From: Struthidea cinerea
Lineage: Eukaryota > Chordata > Aves > Passeriformes > Corcoracidae
DNA: 64,000 nt
Assembly (NCBI GenBank): GCA_013397865.1
Contig: VZTI01003142.1
Span: forward strand, 3,241-67,240
Reading direction: 5' to 3'
Position 1 is the first letter of the stretch; each line of letters begins with the position of its first letter. Made by a program: the position numbers and the translations under genes. This document shows, piece after piece, positions 12,396 through 23,840 of this stretch. The notes under the pieces were generated by a model. The model made no database searches. It worked only from the letters and a program-made list of their open reading frames with translations, and was not told the origin of the DNA.

Positions 12396-15300
12396 TGGTG
12401 AAGGCTTGGGATCAGCTGCTTGTCCTGCAGCTGGATTTGAGCCTGGCTGTGGCTGGGAGGGCTCCACAGCCCCTGAACCCGCTCAGCAAAGCCCAACCTG
12501 TTCAGGGAATGGAGCAGGAGGAGTCTCTGTCCTGAGCTCCTTCCTGAGCCTTGGAGCCACATCCCCTACAGCACTCGGAGTGGGACACAGGGCTGGGGGA
12601 TGCTGGTGGGGCAGGAGGCTCTGTGGGGACACGGGGGACTTCGTGCAGGAGGGGATGAGCGGAGCTGGTGGGATCTCGATCCAAGTAAATTCCTCCAGCA
12701 CTGTGGGCAAGCCAGGGAGCTCCTCACGCTCGGAGGCAGAGGATGACAGAGGATTTTGTGGCCTCAAGGAGTGACTGTGGGGGAAAAGGGGGGGCTCAGA
12801 TGCTCTATTGACATGTAAGGGGAGCCTGACTCCCTCTTTGTGTTTGTGCTGGTAGGAGAAAATTGAGCATTGTCCGCACACCTTGGGGTTGGGAAGGGGT
12901 TGGGAAGGGATGGGGAAGGGGCTCAGCCTCGTTCCTCGGGAGCAAAGCCCGGAGGGGGCCGTTAAGCAGAGGAAAGCCCTGTCAAAGGAGGGGTATAATG
13001 GCAGATTACAGGGAGTTCCCGGGGTGGCTTTGAGCTGCCCAGCCCCGCTCAGCCCAGGCACTGACATTCATTGTGCTGCCGCTCCCCAGGCTCTGCCCCG
13101 CAGGAAAACCTGAGCTGTCCCTGCCCCGCAGCCCCGGCGTTTGTGCTGCCATGGAGTCACTGCCAGGCCGCCCTTTTATGCACATGATCGGCTCCCCAGG
13201 AATCTTTCCCGAGGCATTTTGATCCCGCAGTTTGTCAGTGGTGGCCCGGAAAGGGCTGGGCTGTGCCGCAGGGTGCCCGGGGTCTGGGGGATCTGAAGGT
13301 CCATTCAGCACGAGAATACCCCAAGCCAGCAGGTGGGACACGGGAACCCTTAATCCAAAATAATTTTTCTTGCTGGCATCCCTTTTTTTTTGCTGGGAAT
13401 GATGATGGTTGTGGGCAGCAGCGAGGCGTGGGCTCGCCCCTGGGAGAGCGATATTATTCCCCTCCTTTTGTGCCCGGGCCCATGTTTGAATTGGGAAACA
13501 AAGCTGAGCAGCTTGTGCCTCCTGTTGGAAGCCTTCCTATCCCGCTGGGGATCCGGGACCTTTTCATCTCCGCCGGGCACTCCAGAGGCTTCTGCCTCTT
13601 CCCGTCTTTAAGTCTTTAGTAAATATCAGAAAAGAGAAAATAAAGGCGATCCCCAGGGCTCAGGAGTGTTACCTTCCCTACATCAAACAGAGCGGGGGGG
13701 AAGGAAAACAGATATTTATCCTCATTTTAGCATTTTTCATGAGGAGCTTGCAGACAGTAAATGACATTTAGCCCCATTTTGCAGTCTGGGGACACTGTGG
13801 AGCACGGTGGGTTTTACTCTGTGTGTGTGTACCCGGATTTTGGGGGGATCCAGGGAAGGGGAACAAAGCGATGCCAGGCAAATGCCAGCTTGGATGCTCC
13901 CATGCCAGCGATCCCGGAGCCATGGGCAGGGCAGGCAGGGAAAGGGAGAGCTCAGCCGCACTGGAACCTTCTGGACACAACTCAGCTGCAAACCAGGAGC
14001 CCTAAAACTAACCCAGGAGTCAGGAGTGAGAGCAGGCAAAGCAGGGAGGTTGTGCCCTGTAGGGAAGGAAGTTGCATTGCTGCTGAGAAAGGAACAGTTT
14101 AAAAACATCCAACTCCTTTTCATTTACTGTCTCAGACTGGATGTGAATGTTTGGAGGAAACTCTTCCCTTTCCATGAAGTTTTTGATTATCTGATGGAAG
14201 GCAATTCAAAACAGGACAGGAATATTTCCCTTTTTTTGTTTGAAACCCAAACTTTTGGCTCGGCTTTCAAAACCCCAAATGAAATCATTTAAATCTGAAA
14301 TACACACAAAAATATTTCTACTACGTTTCAATGTTTTTCCTTGGAAAAATGAAAATTCTTCCTCCCACAGCCTCCAACCACCCTGTGATTTCTGTCTGAG
14401 GCTCACACTGCGATCAGCTCTAGGTTTGACACCCAGGCAGGCTGGCAAAAGCCACAGCTCAGCTGCCCAGCTCGGGCTCTGTGCTCCGACACCAACGGCA
14501 GTTGCACAATTCCCTGTGACTCCCCCTGCAGAGGAACATCGCAGGAAGAGGTTTCCTGGCACAGACCTGGGGATGGCGCTTCTTCCTCTGACTGATGATG
14601 TTCACATGTGGCTCTTGTTCATTCCTTGCTCTTCAACACTTCCTTCTCCTCCAAAGCCATTTCCAGGCCAGGTTTGCAGCTGGGTCCATCTGGTGTCCCC
14701 AGGGCAGCCGTGCCCCCGGTTCTGCTGTCCCTGGAGGCTGATGGAGGGGCTGGGAGGCTCCAGGGTGGCTCAGGGGACATCGGGAGTGTCCCTTGCCCAC
14801 CACGCCATGTCCCCTCCGCAGAGAGCTAACACCTCAGGAGCATTCCTCCCTCCCCAGCAACGTCAGCGAGGTGGGGACTGGTCTCCAGAGCCAGCACAGG
14901 CTTCTGCAGGAGATGTGAGGCAGGTCAGGGCTGGGGGTCACAGAGAGCACCGAAATCTGCTCCTGCCAGCCTTGGAGCAGTGGGGAGACACGGGAGGTGG
15001 CACAGGTCACAAACCCACACCTCCCCAGTGCCCCAGCCCTGGAGCAGGCACCGGGGCACGAGCCAGAAGCCCAAACTGATCCACGCAAACAGCTGATAAT
15101 TGGGAGCTCACGGGAAAACAGCCCCTTCCCAAAACAGCCCTGAGGAGCTGAAGGGCCTGAGCTCCCCACAGCTCTGATTTTCAGCCCCTCGGTGGCGGGG
15201 CTGAGCCAGGTCCCCCCCGGTGCACACACAAGTGCAGAAGGAATGTGTTTGCTGTCCTGGTTGCTTAGAAGAGTTCCTGGAAACCCCCCCTGGTCTGGGA

Positions 15301-15589
15301 GAGCTCGGGAGGCACCTGGGGCTCCCTCTCTCCATCACCTGTCCCGGGGCTGGGAGTGACAAACACCGCCAGCAGCATTTCCCGAGGGGGACCTGCAGCC
15401 TGAGGCACTGCCAGTGACACGGGAGCGCTTTAAAGCTGGGCCTGGTGTGTTGGGGTTGATTTAAAGCTTTTCTCTGGGGCGTGTGGGCGAGGGCTGTGTG
15501 CGTGTGCCCCGCTCCAGCGGGGAACGCAGCCGGAGTGGCTGCGCTGAACCTTCGGATCCAGCTCCCTGCAGCTCCCCGGCTTCCCCCAG

Positions 15590-15790
15590 GGCTCCCGTAA
15601 TTGCTACATTCGGTTTGCTCTGCCTCATTATTTCCAAGTTTTCCAGCCCCAACGCCAAAGGAGGCTGTGTTCGATGTAATTATTACTCAAAACTTTGAAA
15701 ACTTAAAGCAGGAAAAATAGGCCATTAAACAACTGAGGAGCAAAGTAACAAGTGTGAATTACAGCCCTGCCCTGTGGTTTGCCTGTGATG
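15590..15790. promoter_or_regulatory. AT-rich island, candidate conserved non-coding element
   Basis: About 200 bp with taattgctacattcgg, gatgtaattattactcaaaac and gccattaaacaactgagg, poorer in GC than either flank and without an open frame of interest. Candidate enhancer by composition only. Confidence 0.3.
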
Positions 15791-16814
15791 GGCTTGTTCC
15801 ACCCACGGAGAGATGCTGGAGAAGGGAAGGTTGAGTGGCTTGTTTTGCTTAATCTCTGTGCTGTCAGAGTCGCAGTCCCTGGAGAATGCACATCTATAGA
15901 GAAATGTGCCTCCCCTTTGAAAGGCAGCGCACATGCCCAGCTCCCAGCAAAGGACTTTTGTTCTGCTCTGATTTATACAATTCTCTGGGGCCAGGAGAAG
16001 TGGCTGTCATGGTTGCAAGGATTACTCGCGACTGGAGGCAAGGGTGGACCGTGCAAGAATAATTTGTTCTCTTGGCTGGGCACGGAAATCCCGCTCCCCC
16101 TTCCGCAGGCTCCGTCCCCCGTCCCCCAGCCCTCACCCACGAGGGGATGCTGACTCCCAGGGTCCTGCTCTGCCCTGCCACAGGCTGAGCCCTGTCCCCT
16201 CACGGAGTGAGTGGCAGCCTGGGGACACTCCTGCCCCTGGCCCAGGCCTGGAAGGGGGACCCTGAGTATCTCACCCAGAGCAGCAGGGGATGCTGCCAGC
16301 AGCTCACTGCACCCCTCAGAGCGTGCCCAGGGGCAAGGCGCAGCACCCCAGAGGTGGCAGCTTCTTCCCTGTGCCTCTGGAAGGGAATTGGGGTGTCTGG
16401 CTCAAGGGTAGCCCACGTGGCTACTGAAGCACAGGCTGAGCCCCGTGGGCTGCCCCCACAGCCACAGCTCATCCTCTGACTGCACCTTGTGCAAGCTCTC
16501 CATGAGGAGCATCCCCTGCACACCCTCGGCCCTGGCACAGCTTGGGATGAGGTTTCCAAATTCCACTTCAGGGGGAGGAAAGCCTCTGAGTCTCTTCCTG
16601 GTGTCCAGGAATGCCCTCGGGGCTCCGGGAGGAGCTGAGCACACGGTGGTTGCTGTGGGCCTGTCCTGTGGAGCCCAGCACCCTCAGAGGGCTCCGTTTG
16701 TCCATCCCAGGGTCACCTACCACCTCCAGCAGCACCTCAGTCATTCCAGTGAAGGACGTGACTTCACTTATCTGCTCCCGGAATTTCTCTGCTTGTTTGT
16801 TTTGTTTTCATCCT

Positions 16815-16851
16815 GGGAGGAGGAGGAGGAGGAGGAGGAGGAGGAGGAGGG
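16815..16851. repeat. (GGA)n microsatellite
   Basis: About twelve uninterrupted GGA/GAG triplets, purine on the + strand. It encodes a glutamate or arginine run in the overlapping open frames, which are not genes. Confidence 0.92.
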
Positions 16852-19800
16852 TGGTGCCTCCACATGCACAGGGCCGGCCACCTCTGAACCCCAGCGCCAG
16901 AAGTCCTTTCCATGCTCTATAAATTTTATTGGAAAATCTGTTTCTCTTGGGGGAGGGGTGGTGGTGGTGCATTTCTTTGCTCGCCTGGTAACGCACCATG
17001 AAAGGGCTCATCAAACGCCAGCTCCTGGCTCTGATGGATCCTTCCAGGCAGGCAGAGGTGACACAGACTGATGACATTTCCAGCCGGGCTGTCCCCCGGA
17101 CAGCGGCCGCTCTCGCGGCCGGAGCAGACGCGTTGGACGGTGCCGAGGTTGCTCTTGGCTCCGGCGCTCATTTGTGGTGGGGAAACGCCTGCAGGAGCCA
17201 GGCAGAGGCTGTGTCCCGGCAGGAGCGGCAGGGTTTGTTCTCCGTGTCCATCTCGTGGGCTGTCCCAGGGACATGAGCTGTTCCCGGCCTCGGGAGGGGC
17301 TGGGGAAGGTGAGGGAGGGAGGCACATCCCCGGTGCTCCCACAGAGCCCGTGGCGCAGAGCAGTGCTGGCTGAGGTCTCCTCCGAGAGCGCCTGTCTGCA
17401 CCAGGGTGTTTTGTTAACCTCAGGCTGCAGCCTGGCCCTGCCAAGGCTCGGATGTTCTTGGAAAACCCTGGGCTAACGAGACACCTTCCCAAACAACAGC
17501 TGATGAAGGGGCTGCCCGGCCGTTGGCTCGGCAGGCACCGCTCCCAGCGGACGGCACCGAGCTGGAGCTCCCTGGATCTGTCATTCCCCAGCATTGCCTG
17601 CATTTGGCAATGGAAACTCCACCTTTACCCAGACCCTTCTCCACCTCTTTCCTGACAAGCCAAACCTGACTTCTGACGAAGGTCCTGGGATGCAGGACCA
17701 GTTCAAGAGTTGTGAGAACCCAAAGTAGAAATCTTATCCTGACCCATCCTGTTGGAAACCCCTGTCCAGCTGGAGGAAGGAAGAATCGGGGGTGTTCCCA
17801 GGCTGGGTCAAGGACGTGTCTGGGGCCACCCAAGGTGTGCTGGATGGAAGGCAGACCCCGCTCAGGAGGTGCCAAGGTGCCTGAGCAGTGCTGATATTTC
17901 TGTGCTCGGATCCAGCTCCGCGGTGACACAAGGCAGAGATCTGTCTGGAGAAATTCCCTCAGCCTGCCAGCTCCCCCAGCCCTCAGCAAACATCCAGCCC
18001 TTCCCTCACGGAGGCTTTCACCTCAGCCTGGCCAGGGACCAGCCAGGAGCACCCAGCGCTGACTCCACCTTTGCTCCGAGGGTCTCAGCCATGGTGGCCA
18101 AGAAACATAAAGGCTTGTAATGCTTTGTGGGGCCAGGAATAAAGGGAGTTTGTGGCCAGAAGGTTCCCATGTTATATAAGTAAGGCAAGGGGAGCTGTAT
18201 TTGAACTGGCAGAGGGCAGTTGTTTTCACTCAAGCAGAGCCCAGCTCATGGCTGCTTCCTCGCTGAGCTCTTGTTCATCTTGGCCTGAGCAGCTCTGGGT
18301 CAGGGAGGCAAAGCTGTGGCTCCTGGTGGGAGAGGCAGGGAAGGGAGAGGTGCAAAGGGCAGCACAGGGCAGTCCGTGTGGCTGGAGTCGGGAACTGGGC
18401 TGGCCTCAGGCACGGCCCCTGAGCTCCAGCACAGGGTCCAGCACGGGGCAGTCCCAGCCAGGGTTGGGTCCAGCAGCTGCCCTGAGCTCCCTCCCAATCC
18501 CAGTCACTCCCAGCTTGGGAGCTCTCAGGATCCCAGTGGGAGCATTCCCAGCACTGCCCTGGCTGGAGTTCGAGCAGCGTTTGAGCTCCAGCACAGAGCC
18601 AATTTTACTGAATCAGGGCTTTCAGCACTTGCAGCTGCTGGGAATGAGTAGGAGCTGGACACGGAGGTGTGGAGCATCCCCGGCTCGGCTGTGCAGCACC
18701 GGGAGCGCGGTGGGATGAGCTGGGATGGGGGAGTGCTGCTGCCACGGGCAGCAGGGAGGGATCACCCAAGGAGGGGGCACAGAGCTCTCTTTTCTGTACA
18801 AGCGAAGCAGGGGCTGGGTTCGGCGTGTGGCCACCTCCTTTCCACGAAATGCAGCTCTGGGGCTGGGGCTCAGCTCTGCCTTTGCCTCTGCATCCTCAGC
18901 CCGCTCTGGGCAGGGTCAGCGTGGCCTCTGGGCAGCAATCCCATCTCTCCGGTCATGTCAGGGGTCAGGAGCGGGCAGAGCAGCAGATCCACAAACTGAA
19001 CCCACCAGCCAAGGACTATTGAGAGTTTCCTGTCTACAGTCTTTGTGGAAGACCTGAAGCTGACCTGAAGAAGGAGACATAAATGTGATGCTTGGCACAG
19101 AGAAGGTTTTGCAGTCCCAGCTGAGTGAACTCTTTCAAAAGGTTCATCATTGACCTTGGGATTGCAGAGATGTCTCAGGGGTCAGCTGAGCCCACGGCCA
19201 TGGGCTGATGTCTTTCTGCTGAAGCCTAAAAGGTGTGTCCCATTTACAGCCACGATGCCCTAAAAGGAGCTTTTCTGGTTAAATGGGGAACCTCACTAAG
19301 GCTGCAGAAAAAATCAGATTAAACTTTGCCAAAAATGTGCTGAAAGGCACCAGTCGTGGCAGGAGATGGGCCAGGAGAATTTTTTCCTCAGTGTAGTAAA
19401 AAAAGGGTGGCAAGAGCAGCAGCGGCTCTGCCGACAAACCACGGCAGGGCCGGTGAACTTTTCCTACCCCTTCCTTTGGGATGCTGGCACAGGGAGCTGG
19501 GAGATCCTTGCCTGCTTTATCTTGGGTGGCTGCAGCAGCCCGTGTTAAAAGGGGATGAACACAACACAAAGGAGCCCGACTTTGTTGCTGCGCTCTGGGA
19601 TTCATTCAGGGGGATTACAGGCGCTTTTCAGCCCGTTACCACCTGGAGAGGCAAATACAAGGCAGCGCTGCTCGGAATCGGCTTCCCACCGAGCAGCCTT
19701 AGTTCTGCCACAGCCGAAGCTGGGGAAGGTTAAAAACGATCCGGGCAGGAGCTGGGCTGAACAATCGGCCGGAGCACGGAGATGTGCCGGGCTCACGGGG

Positions 19801-20322
19801 ATGGCAGCGCTGCCCGGGCTCCTTGAAAGGGTTTGGTGTCGGCTGCACAGGCAAGGGGCAGCTCAGAGCGGGCTGCAGGATTCAAACCGAGCCTAAGACT
19901 CCTCCGAAGGGAACTGTACCCCGCATTTGTAACGGGAAAGAGAATTGCACAAGGAGTGAGGCTGGAGGTGGATGGGGCTGAGTTAAAGACCTCTGTTGTC
20001 AGGGAGAAAACCCCTCCATGCCCGTTTCCTGGGGTGGGAATTGTTATGGATGAAGGGATAAATAACATCAGGGTGGAGGGCCAGGCGTTACGGGCTGTGT
20101 CTCTTCTCCGTGCCGATGTGCCCCCAGGTGAAATGGAGTCACCCCGAGCAGCCCGGGGTGGAGAACGGAGACATTTTCCCACTCCCTGCACTGCTGGAGC
20201 CCGTGGAGAGCATCCCAAAGTGTCACCACAGGGTGGGAACTTGAAGTCCCCTCTCTCTGAGAGCAGCTGAGCATCCCATGCCCATGGCCGTCCTCTTCAT
20301 CTCCAGCCGTTGTGAAAGCAAC

Positions 20323-20338
20323 AGCTCTTGCAAGAGCT
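20323..20338. other. 16-bp perfect palindrome
   Basis: agctcttg followed by its exact reverse complement caagagct, with no spacer. It could be a dimer binding site; chance is also plausible in 64 kb. Confidence 0.5.
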
Positions 20339-20657
20339 TCAGTTTGTAGGGTGTTTATTTGGGGCTGTTATGCCTGAAAGAACAGGCTTTGGGGATTATG
20401 AAAGCTGTGAGCTGAGTGGCAGCAGCTCCAAAGGTTGTTTTCAAGAGTTTAGTGCTGAGGAAGCCTCCAGCCCGTGTCCTCAGGGACATGTGCAAAGTCC
20501 CTGCAGCTCTGAGCCAGGAGGGTGGGCACACAACGCCACACACCCTGGGGCTGCTGCTCCTCAGTCCTCCATCCCTTCCGAGGGCTCCCAAAGAAAATGG
20601 ACATGTTTGGGGTGATGCTGCTGCTCCCCTCCTCAGCCAGCGCTGCACAGGCTGGGC

Positions 20658-21167
20658 TTCCACAGTCCCTGGGGTTCCACAGTCCCTGGGGTTCCGCAGT
20701 TCCTGGGGTTCCACCACCCCTGGGGTTCCGCAGTTCCTGGGGTTCCACAGTCCCTGGGGTTCCGCAGTTCCTGGGGTTCCACCACCCCTGGGGTTCCGCA
20801 GTTCCTGGGGTTCCGCAGTCCCTGGGGTTCCACAGTCCCTGGGGTTCCGCAGTTCCTGGGGTTCCACCACCCCTGGGGTTCCCCAGTCCCTGGGGTTCCA
20901 CAGTCCCTGGGGTTCCGCAGTTCCTGGGGTTCCACCACCCCTGGGGTTCCGCAGTCCCTGGGGTTCCACAGTCCCTGGGGTTCCACCACCCCTGGGGTTC
21001 CGCAGTTCCTGGGGTTCCACAGTCCCTGGGGTTCTGCAGTTCCTGGGGTTCCACAGTCCCTGGGGTTCCACCACCCCTGGGGTTCCACCACCCCTGGGGT
21101 TCCGCAGTCCCTGGGGTTTCACCACCCCTGGGGTTCCGCAGTCCCTGGGATTCCGCAGTCCCTGGGC
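20658..21167. repeat. 17-bp minisatellite, 30 units
   Basis: 510 bp made of 30 consecutive 17-bp units with no insertions or deletions. Three main unit types share ttcc.ca......ctgggg: A with acagtccctgggg, B with gcagttcctgggg, and C with accacccctgggg. A fourth type (gcagtccctgggg) combines parts of A and B. The order A-B-C recurs, usually with one extra unit, suggesting growth by copying 51-68-bp blocks. The unit has no stop codon in any of the six frames and 17 is not a multiple of three, so frames of 152 to 476 codons appear across it on both strands with a 17-residue peptide period. They are not proteins. Likely polymorphic in copy number. Confidence 0.97.
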
Positions 21168-22720
21168 ATTTCTCCTGTCCATGCATTGCTGGCCACAGCC
21201 ACTCAGGGAATGGATCCAGGACTGGAACTGGTGATAAATGAGCCAGCAAAATTTTAAAGCAGAAAATGAGACCAAAGCCTTGTTCCTCAGCCAGGACGCT
21301 CCCCATGCTGTCCAAAGAGAGGGGAAAGGACCTGGCCAAGGCCATATTGCTGCTGAGGAAATTCCCTCCCTCACTCAGGAAGGCACCAGGGGTATGGGCA
21401 GGACTTCTGGGGCGCCATGGGGGTACCCCCTCCCCAGGACACTCGGGGTACTCCAGCCCCGCTGGCAGCAGTCCCAGCCCCCAACAGCACCCACAGGGGT
21501 CCGGCCATCTGCAGGAGGAGCTCCTGGGATGAGCTGCTGTGTGCCACCTACTGAAGCCCAGGGAAAGCTGTGTCCCAGGGCCCAGCAGTTTGGCTGCCTG
21601 CCCCAGCAGCAGCCAGCAGTGAGGAGCTGCAGCTCTCCAGCCACCCACCGCTGCTCCCTGGGTGCAAACACCCCCGGCCCATCCTGGGGAAGGCTCTGAA
21701 GTGGCATTTGAAGCCCCCTGTGAATGATGTGTCCCCTCCCCTGGCACACACAGCCCGAAGGCCCTGCATGCCGGTCGGAGGGAGCAGGGCAGCATCCCGG
21801 GAAGGGCAGGACGTGCGATGTGATGGAGCCGTGCCCAGAGCCCCTCGGTGCCAGGCTGCAGCAGATGCCCTGATTTCACATCCCAAGTGTTGGTTTAGTT
21901 AACTTGTCAGCAAGGGCAGTAAATAAATCCCTCTCACTTGCACTCCCCGAAATGGTGCAGCTGGAAGGGCTCTGCCGTGCTGTTCCAAGGCAGAAGAAGG
22001 GTTTGCTCCCTGGGAGGGAACGTGCCTGGCCTTAGGTGAAGGGGACTCGAGCTTCCCTGAGGGAAGGGACAGCAGAGACAGTGTCAGGCTGATGGGCCGA
22101 GCCCAGTTTCAAAAGAAGCAATATTTTTCCTGGTGAAGATTCATTTGTTTCTCTGCTTGTGATGGGAAATTCCCAGGTCTTCCAGGTGAAAACAGCTCCA
22201 TTTTCCAAGTGGAGCCAGCGGCCATCCCCCTGCTGAGTGCCAGGACCTCAATCCAACACTCCTGTGGCAGCCAGGAAACACTGAGGGCCAAAGACAAGAA
22301 CCTGAAAGATCCTCAGCCACCGAGGCGGGGCTGAGGCCGTGCCCGCTCTGCCTCCCAGCCTCTCCTGGGACCACCCTTGCCAGGCTGGGCTCTGCTCCTG
22401 TGCTCTGGGTGTGACAGCAAGGTGACACTTCGGTGGCTGTCACGGGTTTGTTTGCCTCGTCTCAGCCCTGGAGCCCCTGTTCTTGTGACTTTGAAGGCAT
22501 TGTTTCCTGATGTGGGAACATCCCTGCGGGCCCGGCGCGTTCCCTGACACCCGCGGGAGCAGCCCGTGGCTTCACACACATCCGGGCTCCTGGGAAACGC
22601 CGCGTGTTCCTGCCGGGACCGCTGCCTGTGAACGCTCAGAAAATGATGTGGATTTCCTGCCGTGGGCAGCAGGCTGCAGCTCAGGGTCACTGCCAGGGCT
22701 GCAGCGAGCTCGGGGCCACA

Positions 22721-22762
22721 GGCACAAACCATGGCACAAACCATGGCACAAACCATGGCACA
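22721..22762. repeat. 12-bp tandem repeat, 3.5 units
   Basis: Three exact units of ggcacaaaccat plus half a fourth. Read on the other strand it gives a Met-Cys-Ala-Met-Val-Cys-like run in a spurious open frame. Confidence 0.9.
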
Positions 22763-23740
22763 CACGGATTAAACGCCTGGTGCTCAGCACCGGGCAAACC
22801 ACAGACACTTCAGAGCCCGGCTTGGGAAAGGGTCACCCTGAGGAGGGCAGCGAAGGGAGCTGGTGTGCAGACATCCATCTGTGCCCCATCCAGCTGTGCC
22901 CCCGGGGCTGGTGGGTACCTCTGTCCCTCATGGGCTGAGTGGGACATCCATCCCCACCCCGAGCTCCCCGGGGAGCTGCTGCTGCTGTGCAGAGCAGCTG
23001 GGCTGCAAAACCAGCCAGGAAAGCTCCTGTGGGAGAGGCTCTGCACATCAGCCCCTGCTGCAGTCAGGCGTGCTGGAGTTCGCAGTCCGGGTCTCTCCCA
23101 GAGCCGCGGGTTTGTTTGGGGCTGGCAAAGGCAGAGGCAGGGCTGTGCTTCAGGCAGCTCTGGGGTGGGAAGGTGGGTGTGGGGTGGTCCCCTCCAGTCC
23201 GGAGGGGTCTCCCATCCCAGGGCACAGCTCGGTGGTGCCGGAGGGAGCTGGGAGTGGGTGAGTGCCGGCGGCTCGGGCTAAGCTGGGAACTGCCAAAGCT
23301 TTTCTGTCCAGAGGTGGGCTCGAGCTCAAGCTGGCTTCCTTCTCCCTGCCAAAGCATCTGCTGTCCTGCACACTTCCCTTCCCCCTTCCCTGCAGCATTT
23401 CGGGCCATGGAAACATTTGATGTGATCCCCCCACCGCAGCTCCCTTTGGTTGGATTCTCTGTGGTTTGATATCCCTGCTCTGGCTGCCTTGAGGTGACCT
23501 TGGCTTTGCAGTGCCCTTTCACACCGGAAAACCAAAATATTGCATTTCAAAATTGTCCAGACGGGTATTTCCAGTGACCTAACGGGAAAAGGAGCATTTC
23601 TTCACAGCTCCATCACCCCGACTTTGTGAGCAGCTCCAGCTGGCTCCAAGCTGCTTTAATAATCAATAATTTATTTGGCTGGAAATGCCCCAGCCAGGTT
23701 GGGATCCCGCAGTCCCGGGGCCAGTGGGTCTGGGTCCTGT

Positions 23741-23840
23741 GGTGATGCCTGCAGTCCAGCTGTGATCCCTGCGCTCCAGCTGTGATCCCTGCGCTCCAGC
23801 TGTGATCCCTGAGGTCCGGCTGTGATCCCTGAGGTCCAGC
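23741..23840. repeat. 20-bp minisatellite, 5 units
   Basis: Five head-to-tail 20-bp units built on tgtgatccctg.g.tccagc, with the first and fourth most diverged. There are no spacers between units, so this is not a CRISPR array. Confidence 0.93.

Noticed and set aside
20355..21879. Open frames of 152-476 codons on both strands, with a repeating Asn-Pro-Arg-Gly or Gly-Phe-Arg-Ser pattern, resembling a repeat protein
   Set aside because: They are produced by the 17-bp minisatellite, whose unit lacks stops in all six frames; frames on both strands are equally open and flanks have no coding signal.
23741..23840. Five 20-bp repeats resembling a small CRISPR array
   Set aside because: The units abut without spacers, and the host is a vertebrate genome.
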